A stretch of DNA of 64,000 nt from Brevipalpus yothersi (Eukaryota > Arthropoda > Arachnida > Trombidiformes > Tenuipalpidae). The stretch spans positions 1-64,000 of the forward strand of contig QZCP01000035.1 of assembly GCA_003956705.1 (NCBI GenBank). Reading direction: 5' to 3'. The position numbers and the translations under genes are program-made. Position 1 is the first letter of the stretch, and every line of letters begins with the position of its first letter. The notes below the pieces were generated by a model, which searched no databases, was not told the DNA's origin, and saw nothing but the letters and a program-made list of their open reading frames with translations. Shown in pieces: positions 1-13,995 of this stretch.

Positions 1-66
<66 letters not shown>
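1..66. repeat. (GA)n microsatellite at window edge
   Basis: An uninterrupted GA dinucleotide run opens the window and ends in a GAAGAAGCGG transition. It continues beyond the left edge, so its full length is unknown. No gene is visible in it. Confidence 0.95.
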
Positions 67-70
<4 letters not shown>

Positions 71-276
71 GAAGCGGTCAGTCCGAAGGAGCGGCAACAT
101 GATTCCAATGTTCGTCACTTTATTTTGGTATAAAATTGTTCCCCAATGGGCCTGACCATGATTACTTTACTTTTCGCACCCGAACAGCACACATCAAAAT
201 TTTAACGAGACAAAAGTTTCAAAGTATTTAGTTTATTTTATTGATTCATCAAGTGTGTGACTGGCGCGAAATAAAC

Positions 277-1922
277 ATGCCAAGTTCTAATACCAACGCG
301 AATGTTCGCTGTTGTTTCTTAACAGTTTTAGTTTCTTTTTTCCTTTTTAACGGTGTGTTTTGTAGTACGGCAATCGATTTCAGAAAATCATGGGCTGATC
401 TAGAACGTTTCACCATCGAAACTGTCAATCGGACAGCTCATCAACTGTACGAAGAATATCGGCCCATTATTGATTCCGTTCAACTTTCACCTGATTGTCG
501 ATCGTCCTTAGAACTTTTTGCGGACCGTTTAAAAGGTCTTGAACTGGATGCCATTCAAAGTAAGTTGATTTTTTCTGGCCCTTATCTCTCATCATAATTT
601 TGATGAAGCTTGTCAACACAATCATTCAAGTGCAATCTTCATCTCTTGATCAGCCAACTGTTTTTCTTTATCAATCTCTACCATAATTGAGGTGTCAATC
701 AATTAACATCATTGATATTTTCACACACGATAGAAGAATTTTTAGTGTTTTCATGCAGTCGATAATTCAATAGCCACCAAAACTATTTGATTATTTTTAT
801 TTAGAGGAAACGATTCGAATACAAATACATTTAACTAGGTGGCTTGAAATTTTTGAGGGCCCATTTTAATCAACAGTTTTACCTTATCGAAGCCATTGAA
901 AAATTTCTTTTCCCATATCTTTCTGACAAATTTGGGGTAAAAACCATTGTTTACCAACCAGAGCAATGCTTAAAAATTATCAACACTCAAATCATCCTTG
1001 CTCTTGAAATCAAGCTTCGTCCGAAGGTGATCGTCTCCTTATCATGATACAAATTAAAAATATGTTTCTCAAGATGGGAAATCACCTTTTTGAAATTAAA
1101 TTTTCCTCTCAGAGAGCAATCGCCTCGCCTAATTAAAATTATAGAAACTTCTAGGGTTAGTGTTTTAGTCATTTCAGTTCGTCCACTGACTTTTGTTTTC
1201 ATAATTTGAGAGATAATTTTAGGATTGACAATTGTGAGCAGCTATTTTCACAAGACACCGTCCCATGGTGATAATTACAGAGGAATATTTAATTGCTCCG
1301 GGAATTGAGTTCTTTTCTCATTGTTCTTTCCTCGTGAAGAATAACGACTACTTTAGATCCTAAGGAATTCATTAATCATTATTTAGAATATTCTTCATAA
1401 ACTTGGTAGTCATCAACCTGAAAGAGAAAATTCTCTTGAAGGTTACAGATCTGAAGAAAGAACTTTCACTGAAAAGTTGAACGTGCTCGAGAGCTAACTT
1501 TATTTCAAGTTCATTCTCATATAATTCAAAGGAATAGAGCAACTCTATGGCAATGATTACTCTCTCACACTTGATAGATGAGCAAAGTTTGCGTGACAAA
1601 GAGAATAAAGAAAGTAACCAAAACTATTTGGCCTAACAATTGTAACGGCAGCAAGTCCAGTTGATTGAATCTTGAAATCATGTCTATATATTGTGATTCC
1701 TTAACATGATCAGTAAATTGTTCAATATATTTCTCTCTCAAACCGTTGACCTGCGTTGAGTGGACAACATGGAACGGGAAGAATTTTCTCTCCTCATTTG
1801 CGGTAATAAATTATCTAGCTTCGTAGGTCCTGTAATAGGATTTCTTTCGTTGAGATTTAGCGGTTCCAATATTTAACCAAAAGAAAACTTGTTGCCTCTC
1901 TCTCTCTCATCAGGAAAAGGGC

Positions 1923-1993
<71 letters not shown>

Positions 1994-4032
1994 TCACTAA
2001 TGACCTGGGTTTTTCCCTTCATTTTTCTCTTTCTCAGTGCTCGACTCATGGGGCAAAATACCGACCTCCGGACTTCTGGATGGAAAGTGGACTGACTTAG
2101 GAGCATTTGATGAGTGTCTATCGCTACCTTCAACACAGTATTGTCTCATGGCAGCTCGAATGCCTTTGATGCCTGCCACTTCTTCCGAAGGATTCTTCCG
2201 TCCATACGATGTATCAGCATTCAATTTATCAACCAGTATTTTGGAACATTTTGCTCAGCATGCTCACTATTTTCGATATCTCAACATAACCACTGGACTT
2301 TGTCTACCCAAACAGTGTGATCACTTTGAAATTCAAACAATTGCTCAGAAAATTGCCAATATTCATCGAACTGGCCTCCAGATAGATGTTAATCTATGTC
2401 AGAGTAATGAGATAGTTCCATGGAAATTGCGAGAAACTGTCGCTCTACTAGTCATTGGATCAATTGTTTTGCTCAATATTTTGGGCTCAATAATGAATCG
2501 AACATATCTTTTGAGTGAATTCAATTTTTGTGCCAATATTCAGAAGCTAATATTTACCGCCAAAACTCGTAAACCTTATCCACCTCTCGAAGGAATCAAA
2601 TCTCTCAACATGCTTTTCATGCTATTTGGGCACGTTCTTTTTGGCCTTCTCTATCCAAGCTTTGGTAATCTTCTCAATGTGCCCACGGTAGGATCCAATC
2701 CAATCACCATTCTTGTCTACTTGGTACCCTTCACAATTGATACATTCTTCTTTGTCACTGGATTGGAGATGATGTCTCATTTCACCCTCAATTCAGATGC
2801 GAAATTCAAATTTTTACCATTCCTTTTGCTGAGATGGGTTCGATTTGTGGTACCCATTGGATGGACTATATGTCTGTATATACTCATTTTCAGTGACCAT
2901 GTTCGCCAAATTATTGGCGGTCCATTTTGGTATTCCCTACAAGCAGCTAGTTCAATACCGGAAACATGTAGCCGTCGATGGTTATCCCATGTATTCCTGG
3001 TTGCCCATTTTTTTGATTCAACAACCGAAACGGAAACATGTCTCATGCCCGATTGGTATTTATCAGTTGACTTTGTGCTCGCAATATTGTTCATTTTGGT
3101 ACTCATTCCCTACCTCAAGTCCAATAAATCGATGGCAATCTTCATAAGTCTACTCATGATTGCTATCGGTTGTCTAACTGTTGGTTTGATTGCCAAAGTT
3201 TCCCACGTTCAAAGTACATGGATTGCGATGAATTACTATCAAGAAGAATTCGTCAAATATCTTACCCTAATACACGCTAAACCTTGGAGTCATTTGGCAG
3301 CATATTTTGTCGGTGTTATAATGGCTTTCGCATTGAAACCTTCAAAATCAGCACTCAAAAAGGTAAGCCCAAGTGAATTGTACTGATTGATACCTCTACA
3401 ATTGATGAGAGTAGAAAACTAGAACTCAAAAAAAAGAATTTAGAATTAATTCCTCTCTTTATTCGAATTTTCAGGATTTCTTACTCCCAATTTGGATCAT
3501 TTGGTTCCTTATGGTTTCATCAATTATTACATATGAAACAGTTATCAATCTCAATCTATATCCAATATCAAATGAAATTCAGCTCATCTATGTCATGTTT
3601 GGCAAACTAGTCTGGGCCTTGTCCATTGCATGGATGGTATACATTTTCCATTATGATTTGGCATGGTCAACGGTTCGTCATTTACTTTCATCCAAATTTT
3701 TGCGAGTACTATCACGAGTTAATTTATCAGCTCTTTTTGTCAATCTTCTCGTAGTTCGCATTCAAAATGCAACTCTAAGATCTCTCACAGAATTTCGAGT
3801 GATCAACATATTTTTCACTCTTATCATACCAGAAGTTGTATGCATATATCTACTAGCATTCATTTTCTGTGCAATGATTGAGTTTCCCACCGTCAACATA
3901 CTTAAACAAATCTTTCTCAGGCCACAAAGAGTACAAAAAGTTCCAGAAACTTTGACTTTGTCCAATAATAATGAGAAAAATTACGATCAAAATATTGACG
4001 GTGATAAGCCTATTATTGTTTGTAAAGAATAA
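277..4032 (+). CDS. Nose-resistant-to-fluoxetine (NRF-6)-like multi-pass acyltransferase
   Basis: Three exons, 277-559, 2038-3362 and 3475-4032, give about 721 residues; both junctions are GT-AG and keep frame. The ATG at 277 is the first in frame and opens a signal peptide (hydrophobic stretch around residues 12-28). Residues of roughly 60-200 match the extracellular NRF domain, with paired cysteines and the LDSWGK / DLGAFDEC blocks. After that come about ten membrane segments of the acyltransferase-3 type, with a GH at the expected catalytic position (MLFMLFGH). In nematodes NRF-6 relatives act in uptake of lipids and drugs across epithelia, but the acyl substrate is unknown for the family. 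Intron 1 is about 1.5 kb and holds a long CT tract just before its acceptor. The C-tail is hydrophilic. The family call is solid; the precise function is not. Confidence 0.9.
1926..1991. repeat. (CT)n microsatellite inside the NRF-like gene's intron 1
   Basis: A nearly pure CT tract on the coding strand, ending about 45 nt before the intron acceptor AG at 2036-2037. In the sense direction it acts as a very long pyrimidine tract upstream of the 3' splice site. Confidence 0.95.
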
Positions 4033-5018
4033 TATAATCTAGTATGGTGCTATTTATATTTGTAAATGTTTCATCCATGTATCCATAATATCAGAAAATT
4101 TCTAAGCATATCAACTATATTCATCCTCTTTCACTATGTAAATATATACAATTATCAATGAACTTCAGAAAAATTAAATGAATTTACATTTTTAAGAAAA
4201 ATTGGCTCTCGAAAATCGTATTTCAGCAGTATAGATTCAATAATTGATGATGACAACTTGATGCCAGCTCACCTATAATTGAGCTTTTCAGAAAAAATTT
4301 TGGTCCAAACTTTCCCGAAAGAATCTAAAAAAGACACAAGACAAAATACATACACCGTACAATGAACTAAAAACTTTTTATAAGCAAAAACAATTTATTT
4401 CAAACAAGTTAAAGTGATTGAAACTGCTATTTTACAGAAAATTCCCTATTTTTCTCTATGAGAGGTAGAAATTCTTCGATTGGAAGAACACTTAAAGGTC
4501 GAGCTATAGTTACATAGATTTAACTTTTCGAACTTTTTATGGCCGGATTCATTTACACAAATTTACATGATTCAGTGGAATTGATTGAAGATCGATGGAT
4601 CACACGGCTTAAAATGCCTTGATTCTCTATTTTAGAATTATTACACCTCTTTTTCGAGTTCATGTTCCTTCAAAGAGGAAAAACTCGACTCTCTAGGCAC
4701 AGATTCTCTGGAGGAATCTGAGCGATTTCCAGTCAAAATTTCGGGAAACAATTCGTAGAAGATTCTTTTAAGTGCAAAAACCATGAATACACATGAATAC
4801 TCTAATTCATGATGAAAATTTGTTCCTCCAGTCGTCACAACTGTTCTCAATTCCAGCATAACGGTTCTTCGAGTACAGTTCAGTTTTGATGTCAAATATG
4901 CTTTCTTATGTCCTTAGAACTTCATATGAGAGTTCGAACTAATCCTGTGGATTGCTATTAGATTTAAGTGATGGAGGTAAATTTTTCAGATTTCCATCAG
5001 AACATGGAGTTATTCCCG
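4033..5018. other. Intergenic region, convergent genes
   Basis: This is the space between the 3' ends of the NRF-like gene (+) and the tetraspanin-like gene (-). It is AT-rich with scattered short frames, none with a signal peptide, splice structure or recognisable domain. It probably holds the two 3' UTRs. Nothing else is visible. Confidence 0.6.
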
Positions 5019-5696
5019 CTATGCTGCATCGTCAAGAGCAACTGGAATCTGGTAAATTCGAGGAATCGCGTATCGTTGTTTACGCTCTGATTCGATCACA
5101 AGACCCATGAAGAAGGCTGCCAATGCAATAACCAATTCAGATATTGCCACTATAATGGGTGCCAGTCCTGGTGGAGTGGCTATGTTTTGGGAACAAACAC
5201 TTCTCTGATTTTCACAGGCTCTTTTGAGTACCACAAGTAGAGCAATATGACAAAAGAATATGATCAAAATTATCACACCATAGACGAGAAGTAGACAAGA
5301 ATCCTCCTTGAATGTAGCCCACACTCCAATGAGACTGATTGCCACAATACTCATAATGATCAATCCACTGATCCATTCTAGTTCATCACTATTGTCGAAT
5401 AGGAAGGTAAACAATTCTTTGACCGAGACACCACTTCCTATGATGAAAACAATATGGGCACAAAGTAACAAGCCTTTCGCATATGTCAACAGGGTTTCAG
5501 TATCCGTTTGATGATTATTACGTTGGTATGCTGCTAAACTGCCTGGTTTATAACGGGCTTGACTTGTATTAGTGAAAGATCCTCTCAGGGATTGAGAATA
5601 GCTTGAGGGAATCTCTAGATGAGGATTTCTCATGGAACTCGTGGATGGATTAATGTAGGGAACATTGGTTAATCTTTCAGTTTCAGGAGAATGCAT
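5019..5696 (-). CDS. Tetraspanin-like four-pass membrane protein with a very short second loop
   Basis: A single coding exon of 225 residues. The ATG at 5696 is chosen because an in-frame stop lies at 5748-5750 and an acceptor-like TTTAATAG sits between them, so a 5' UTR intron is likely. About 70 polar residues, rich in Ser, Thr and Tyr, precede four hydrophobic segments. Between TM2 and TM3 lies GVWATFKEDSCLLLVYG, which closely resembles the intracellular turn of tetraspanins. The loop between TM3 and TM4 is only about 20 residues, with two cysteines and no CCG motif, whereas a classical tetraspanin EC2 has 70 or more. It could be a divergent tetraspanin or an unrelated four-pass protein of MARVEL-like topology. 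It probably sits in the plasma membrane; no partner can be inferred. Confidence 0.7.
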   Translation of the reverse strand: MHSPETERLTNVPYINPSTSSMRNPHLEIPSSYSQSLRGSFTNTSQARYKPGSLAAYQRNNHQTDTETLLTYAKGLLLCAHIVFIIGSGVSVKELFTFLFDNSDELEWISGLIIMSIVAISLIGVWATFKEDSCLLLVYGVIILIIFFCHIALLVVLKRACENQRSVCSQNIATPPGLAPIIVAISELVIALAAFFMGLVIESERKQRYAIPRIYQIPVALDDAA

Positions 5697-6613
5697 GATT
5701 TGAAGAGATCCTATTAAATATTTTGGAAATTCTGATAATTTCAAATTTCATGGATAAGATGAATTTACAATCTTTGATTGTCATTTATGTCCGAATTTTG
5801 GACAAAAATCAAAGAAAAAGGGATTTAACTTGATTCACCGGAACTATAAGCAACTTTTGGTCTCAATGGAGACTGAAATGGTCCTAAATCTTGGAATTTT
5901 GTTGCCAGAATACCAATCATATACTACGTAAAGATGATTAGAATAGTAGAGAACTCAAGATTATTTTTTAAAATCTTCATTTCTATTGGAACCTGATAGA
6001 GATAAAACAAAAGAATTCTATTTCCGGGATTCGGAGATTCACCTTTTGCTAACTAAATTGTCACAATTTAAGATGAAATTGAACATTTTTGATTGATTTT
6101 CACAATTTTCTTTCATTTTTCTCTGAAATAATGATGTTTTTCCCACAAAGCATCCAAATAGTTTGGGGAATACAGCTAGATGAAAGTGTGAACTCACAAG
6201 AATTGATTCAAAATACCGACACTCAGAGATTCAACTTGGGCAAAAGATGTAGACAATTGAATGGAGAGATTTGTAGATCATTCTAACAACAACAAGAGAA
6301 AATTAATGGAAGTGAAAATCAATCAATTTTGGCCATCAGTTCTATTGCCAACACCCAATTACGTACCATCACTTGGGTGTCTCTTGATCTTTGTTCGTTT
6401 CTTTCTCTCTCTCTCTCTCTTTTCACTGGAACCTTTTTGGCAAAAGAGCTCCAAAAAGAGCATGACGATGTGGTGTAGTGTCCATCATCAACTTGCGCGC
6501 TTTATTCTACGTCAGAATCGATTTTTCATAACCTCTCTACACCCAAACTTTTGCCAATTGATTATTCTCCTTCATCAACTGGATACTAGAGCTTGGAACA
6601 CTCATACACTTAC

Positions 6614-6615
<2 letters not shown>

Positions 6616-6649
<34 letters not shown>
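6616..6649. repeat. (CA)n microsatellite
   Basis: A pure CA dinucleotide tract, one of the few CA rather than CT arrays in the window. Confidence 0.95.
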
Positions 6650-6651
<2 letters not shown>

Positions 6652-6717
6652 CTTTTCTTCTACCCAGTCCTGTACCCAGCTATACAGCCCTTCTCATGAT
6701 GCGGATGGCTGATCTAA

Positions 6718-6720
<3 letters not shown>

Positions 6721-6753
<33 letters not shown>
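6721..6753. repeat. (CT)n microsatellite
   Basis: A pure CT/TC tract about 70 nt after the CA array. Confidence 0.95.
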
Positions 6754-6757
<4 letters not shown>

Positions 6758-8691
6758 GACGCATACACATCTGCTCTGTGCTCTTTTTTTGCCCCCACAA
6801 TTTAATCGGACAGGCCCATAATGTTCATCCACTGTAAGTGTTCCAACATCACAATTCGAAGACTCTTTAGCTCATCTCATCATCTATTTTCATCTCTTTT
6901 GTGTATTTGCTTCTTTTTTCCAAGCAAGGGGACGGAATCCATTCTTATTGAATCATCGTTTCTGACGCAAAGCGAATTGATTGACAAAATTCTTTCAGGA
7001 TGATCAATTTCATTTCGCTTGATCAAAGTTCGGATGTAGAAGTTCCAGAGGATGAGAGGGAAAAATGATCAAAATTGTTACCAGAGTTGGAGAAAATCGA
7101 TTTTCAATTATTAAGAGATGTTATTGTTGTTGTTTTCGAGGTCAATTTAGTATTTTTCTTCGGTTTAATACAATTTCTACTCAACTAGGCGAAATACTCA
7201 TTGCTTCAGCAGTTGGAATTTTTTTACTCTAAATTCATACCAATCTTTTCTTTTTCAGTTTTCTAATGATGTATCCATGGATCTTTTTGAATTAAGCTAT
7301 CAGTACCTACTAGACTACTTTATTCGACTATTCTTTTGAGGAATAACAGTTAGAAAGAACATTGTCTTCTTTTTCCTTTTCCCATTGTTTGACAGAATCC
7401 ATGCAGAACTCCTCCAAACATCCTTATTGATCGGTTCCTTAAAGTTTGGAAGAGTGGATAAAGATAGTCCTAGAACTTGTCTATCTGTTCTTAATATAGA
7501 ATGTGGAACACTGAGAGACTTTCAGGGTTGTTCCCATTTTGTTTCATCTATCTACATGTAGTACATTCATGGTTCAGTAGTTTTATACCGAAAAAATTCG
7601 ACCTCACTCATTATATTTTCTGATGAGCATCAGTTCAATCATTAATTGAGCCATTTATTATTTCATAATCCTCTTAATTTTCCTATTGAAGACCAATTAT
7701 TGGTGAAGATATACCATTTTGGTTAAAGCCATCAAAATTTCGTGATCAAATGCTAATGTAATGTAATGCTAATGTATGCCATTTAGCAATTAGATGTATT
7801 CATAATTTTTCACTATCCAGGCATATTCACCTAATATTGAATATTGAATATTATATTGGATATATTGGATAATATTGGATATTATTATATAGTGTAATTT
7901 TAGCAACACAGGTTCGGCGAGCCCAATCATGAATTTTTATTCTCAATTTTTGATAATCATCTATGGTCTTTCATTCTCAAACTGACATTCTCATAGGATG
8001 AAGTTGAGATCATCTGAATTCGTGGAATTTTCTGATTCTTGATAAGTTCTCTTTTGACTAATAATTCCTCTCTGAGGTTCTCACACATTAATATCAACGA
8101 ACTTTCGTGATCATGATTCGATAGGAGCAGAAGAAGAATTCTCCTCTTCTCGAAAGCTATTTCAACTTGAACTCCAAATTACAAATAGAATCTTATTTGA
8201 TATTATGTTCAATTTTTCTCCTAAATTTTATTCATAGATCGATACTGGTATTTCAGTTAGGCTCTCATAGCAATCTTTTTATTTAGATTGAAAGTCTGCT
8301 ATGGGTAATTAATTCAGCGGGATATCTTTCTCAAATCAAGAATGGAATGAAACACAAAATATTCTGTAGAAATTAACAAATATTTACTAAGGGTTGCTTC
8401 TAATTTTCGAAAATTTGTCCATGTTTTAGACTAGAAGAAAATTTTTAATGAAAAACTGATGAAATTCCTAGAATACAGAATAAGCTCAATTTTCTCAGAA
8501 GTTATCCGCATCAAAATTTATCTGAGATCATATTCACAGAAAAGTCGGTTATAATACTGCAATTGAATGAGAGAGAAGAAAAATCTGATTGGCAGGAGGT
8601 CAATTCAATATTGGGAGAAAGATACTTGGTCTTTTGTATGAGAGAAAAATATTCAAATATTAAAAAATTTGGAATAAAGCTTGAGTTATTG

Positions 8692-11600
8692 TCAGGGGGA
8701 CACTTCAATGGTCCCCGTTTTACTATCACAGGGTAGAGTTTCATTAGAGTCTCCAGACTCTTTATCTGAACTTCCAGAAGGACTACTGGAAACATTTCGA
8801 GCACTAGAGGTGAAGTATCCTGTACTATTCCATATACTGTATAAAAAATATGTGGATAAGCCTGTAGATTGAAAAGAAAAAATGATCAAAGAATGAATCA
8901 ATTAAGCTTCTCAATTGAACTTACCAACGGTCATCCAGACTAGGAATCTGTACCATGTACGCTTACTTAAATTGTACATTAAATAGAAATTGAAAATGGC
9001 ACTAACAATTGGAAGTAAAGGCAACCATGGAACCTTTAGAGAAACAGAAATAGAAAGAAAAAAGAGAAAAAAATCAAATTATCTGAAAACCATTGTAATT
9101 AGTACATTCACAAAACTTATCACGCAATCAAGTGATTAGAGTTAATGAAAAAGAATAGCAAATATTTGAACAACTTTTTACAATGGCAACCATGGACAAT
9201 CTATGGGTCAAATGGATGTACCATTGGATGCCTATAGAAAAAGCATCATGCTATTTATTTTTCCCATTTGCACTCACTTTGAAGGATAATTTCGTTTTGG
9301 CCATCGGCTGGCGATACAGAAGGATAGTCAAAAAAATCAAGAAAAATATCAAGATAGAGACTATCGAGATTATCTTTACATCTCGTCGAAGTAATTCATC
9401 AAGAAATAGAGCAAGACATCCATCAATCGCCAAACAGAGAAGAACTGAAGAGAGAAAAAGAAAGAGAGAGAAGAAAAGTTATCACAAAAAAATTATTTCA
9501 AGAATGATTAATTATTTTTTAGCATTTTATTTTTCTCTTATTTTCATATCTTACCGATAAGACCGATCAAAATATTGCTGGCTCGAGCAGTTGATTCTGT
9601 GGCAATTTGATTTCCTTTCGTATTGAATATAAGTTGAAAAAAATTTTGCTCTTCTAATATTGGAACAATTATTTCGTGTTCACTATAATCATAAATTTGA
9701 TCTTCTATCTGATCTTGTTCATAGTTGATGACTTTCGAATCGTCAGGATCTTCTCTATACCTGTACTGACACAAATTTGGATAGGAAAAAAAAGAAAAAA
9801 GAAATGCAAAAAAGATTGCGAAATAAAGATGAGTACATGTTCATATTCACGTATAAGTTTAAGATTAAATATCAAATGCGATCATATTCTAAGATAATCA
9901 ATCAACCTGTTGGCAACTGAATTTGGAATTCGGAATGATTTGGAATTACCCACACTAAGGGGATCATTTAAATCTTATCCAACATACCTCAAAATTAGAA
10001 CGGAAATTGCTACCAAAGTATAAGCCAATAATGTGCCGATAGACATCATATCGGTCAGCTCATCAGTACTAAATAGTGCAGCCATAACACCAGAAAAAAG
10101 TCCAGAGAATATTGTAGAAAAGACGGGTGTTTTCTTGGTCCCAACAGTTGATTTGAAGCATGGAGGCAATAGTCCATCACTGGACATGGCAAACAGTACA
10201 CGAGGAAGAGGAAATAGTGATCCAAGTAATGCTGTGGTCAAGCTTGTTAAAGCTCCGAATGTGATGATATACTTTGAGCCAATCCAAAAGCTTGGACCAG
10301 AGCTAAATATATCGGTCAATGGAGCATTTGAGCCTTGAGTCCAATATGGTGCCATGAGAGTACTGAAATTTTCGGATGAAATGGGGAGATACAAAATTGA
10401 TTTCCAATCCAAAAACAAGTTACAGTGTAAGTTTCAACAACGTGAATCAATTTGAATACAGAACATTTCTCACCTGACACCAGCAACCCCTAGATAGGCC
10501 ATTAAAATGAATAATAATGATATTGATATGCTCATTGGAATTGATTTTTGTGGATTTTTGCTCTCTTCACCAGTGCTAGCAATTGCATCGAAGCCAACAA
10601 AACCATAAAAGCATGTTGCCGCTCCAGCCATCATTCCTAAGTGAGTAATAGTAATAGTGAAAACAATAGGAATTTCAAATTTTTTTCGAATCATTTCAAG
10701 TCAAATTTTCATAAACTGTAGGACAAGTCGCTGTAGGTAAGGCATGATGAAATAACAATCACATGGTATCTACTTTTTTTTGTTCTCTCCCTCTTCTTCA
10801 AACTTCTCAAATGACTTTACTGAATTTTCTTTCCTCCACTCATTAGCATCTAGTTTGATCTGAAAGCTTGAAAGAAAGCTATGACTGCGATCACATCATC
10901 TTATTGTCTCGACTGGTAATCACAAATCAAATCGAGTCACTTTCGCTTTCTTTTTTGTTTCTCTTTTTTCATTCCAGATATCACCGTACAAGATTGAATC
11001 TGCTAAATTGTGGTACTGTTTTGACTGGATTTTCGGTTTGCATACACGCTCATTGTATTAGTCAAATTTTCCCAAATATAATTACATTTACGACTCTCAA
11101 TCACAGTGGTCAAGTGGAAATGCGCGTTTCGTGCTCATCCGAACCTGATTAGCTAGCCGGAAGCAGGCTATCAGAACACCGAAACATACACACAATGTGG
11201 GTCGTCTAACGGTTCTTGTGGGATGTCCGAGAAGTTCGCTTTGTTTCTGTTCCTCTTTCTCTTGCTCTCTCATCTTCTACTTTCACTTTATTCATATATT
11301 CACACCTCAAAATTAGCAGCTGATAATGAGTGAGGCCTGAAAATCAGATCACTACCATCAACATGGTGAAAATGAGCTTAACGCAAGATATGCCACTGCT
11401 ACGATATTTTTTCTGTTAAACAGCATTCGATATTCAAGATCTGGGTGCAAAATGATGTTTATGAGGCATTTTATTACCTTTAAAGCCGTAAGGAAAGAAT
11501 CCGCCATTGCCGAAGCCCTCAGGCACTTGCTCTTTTGGAATGAACCAATTATTAAAATCAGCGCGAAAACTTCCAGCAATTATACAATAGAAAACTGCAT

Positions 11601-13952
11601 ACAAATTGACCACAGTGAACACGGCAGTGAATCCAGTAGATTCTTTAACACCGAAGGCCAATATAACTGTATCGAATAGAAGTGTGATGATTAGAATTTG
11701 GGGAACAAGTGATTATCAAATTCATCAACATGATTAAAGAGTAAGAAAGAAAGAAAGAAAGAAAGAGAGAGGGAGGAGGGAGAGGATGCATCCCGGAAGA
11801 TGAAGAAATGAAACGATATTGCTCACAATTTGAACAATATTTTACCTTATGATGAGACATTTTTGGGGAGAAAGTATTTCGCATATTACCTGCTATAAGA
11901 AGCGTCAAGCCGAAAGCGAACATATCGAAGAATGTAGATGCGCCAGGAATGTCTAATGGTAATGTAGAATTGAAATAATTCGCTATTCGATCGTCTATCA
12001 AAGTGTCAACATAACCACTGTAGCCGCGAGCCACCGAAGCAGTTCCTGGCCAAAATAAAGTAAAAATTTAGATGAAACATGTAGAAGAAGAGTTGGATTA
12101 AGATGGATGCATAACCAAATTGATAAGGACCACACATCCGGATGAAAAAAAAGAAGATTATTCGCTGAAATGACTTGATTTCTGATTTTCTCATATCTTT
12201 TTCTCTCTCTCTCCTTCTCTTGCAAACGGTAATCGTTCTATTTAACTAACAAGCTCACGTTGTTTTCGCTTCCTTTTGGTCACTTTTAACTTTGATACTG
12301 AATTTCAATTGGGACCAGGAAAAATATTCAATTCAACTCTATCTTTTTCTCTCTCTCTCAACTTTTCTAATTCCAAGCATGATCCTCTCTTCTGTCAGTA
12401 TACATACACACACACACATGCAATACTTTTTCGAATTGCATTCAGATGAATGGATAAATTTCATATAACATTTATGTGCATTCCATCATCAGTTCTAGAA
12501 GAAAAAGATGAATTCTTAATACCTTCTTTCTCTTTTTCACCTCCCCCGCCTGTAATATATATTTTGCTCCTATTTCATCATCCATGCTACTTTGATTGGC
12601 TGATGAACGGATATCTGTAGCATGCTCCAACAATCTTATCATATTTGATTCAGTCGATTATGTGCGTGTGTGTGTGAGTGTAAGTGTGAAGGGAAGCTGA
12701 GCAATCGATGAACACCGCTTCCTACTTTTCGCTTCATATTGTGTTCACTTCATATTATCATCTTTGAGAGCCAAAAATTTTCTAAATCCGGTTAAATGAA
12801 AAATCAAATCTTTCTCTCCTTCTCTCCTTCTCTCACACACACACGCACAATGTACATCAGTCGTGTATATAAACACCACCAACACACATGAGAGTAAACA
12901 CAAATAAGCTAAATTGAAATCGAAACCGATCATTTCCAGCTTCCACTTGAACATACACACCTCTCATGTGTACACTATCAATTGGTGGTAAATGAATAAG
13001 AGCACATGTATCGGAGGTCAATTTTGAGTAGGAGGATTCTCTTTCTTTTCCTCTCTCTCTCTCTCGTACATGCAGAAATCCATAATCATGACACTGATAC
13101 CACTCCGGATTGTACCTGATCCATAGCCACTCAGAACGCACATGGACCATGAACCATGATCGGTAAAAGTACTTCAAAAAATTAAGACTTCTCCTAGAAA
13201 GTATATTAGAACATGCTCTCTCTCTCTTTCGTATCACTTTCAACTAAATTGTAAATGCATACAGCTTAACCAACGAAATGTTATGAAAGATTAAAAAAAG
13301 TGATCAAAGATCAAACATGTCTACATGATAGTCTATTTTATCTACCCCAACAATATATGACGCATCTACATGTATCTCTCGCTCCATAGTTAATAGTAAT
13401 CAGAATAAATAGATTAGAATGAATGACATGCACCATCAGCATTCATTAGTCCGATGGGAAAGATGCTCAAATGAGTATGCAACCACTCTATTTTGCTCTC
13501 TCAAACGCCTCTTCATATCTTGAAAAAATGCATTTTAACTCCCACAAAAAAAGTTATTTCACTCTAACAAATAAACTTTCTCTATCAGTAAGTGTAAATG
13601 TGTGTGTGCGTGCGTACAAGTTTGCACGGTTGCTTACCGATAACATATTCCAATATCAAATTCCAACCGATGACAAAAGCCATAAATTCACCGACAGTAG
13701 TGTAACTGTAAACGTACGCTGAACCAGCTTTGGGTACTCGAGCTCCAAATTCTGCGTAACATAGGCCAGCGAAAACAGATGCAATCGCAGCGATTACAAA
13801 TGATAGGATAACCGATGGTCCAGCTTGCTTGTAGGCCACATGACCAGCCAACACATAAACACCCAAACCGAGTGTACTTCCGATGCCTGAGGGCAAACAT
13901 AGACAAGATCGAGAAATGAGTTCACGAATGCCTGTAATTCGATGACCGGCTT

Positions 13953-13995
<43 letters not shown>

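Larger units (their letters stand above)
5697..8691. other. Intergenic region rich in simple repeats
   Basis: About 3 kb between the divergent start of the tetraspanin-like gene and the 3' end of the amino-acid transporter. It contains CT and CA microsatellites around 6.4-6.75 kb and a short TA-rich stretch of GGATATTGAATATT-like units near 7.84-7.88 kb. The open frames here (for example 6261-6821) are translations of low-complexity DNA. I see no gene. Confidence 0.6.

Noticed and set aside
1873..2136. Minus-strand frame with a long Arg-Glu repeat
   Set aside because: It is the translation of the GA/CT microsatellite in an intron. The same occurs at 55167-55370 and 13.0-13.2 kb; there is no real protein content.
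5697..5744. N-terminal extension of the tetraspanin-like protein
   Set aside because: It begins at a non-ATG codon right after an in-frame stop and spans a splice-acceptor-like sequence; the ATG at 5696 is preferred.
6261..6821. 186-codon plus-strand frame
   Set aside because: Most of it is Thr-His and Leu-Ser runs from CA and CT arrays; it has no domain, signal peptide or splice support.
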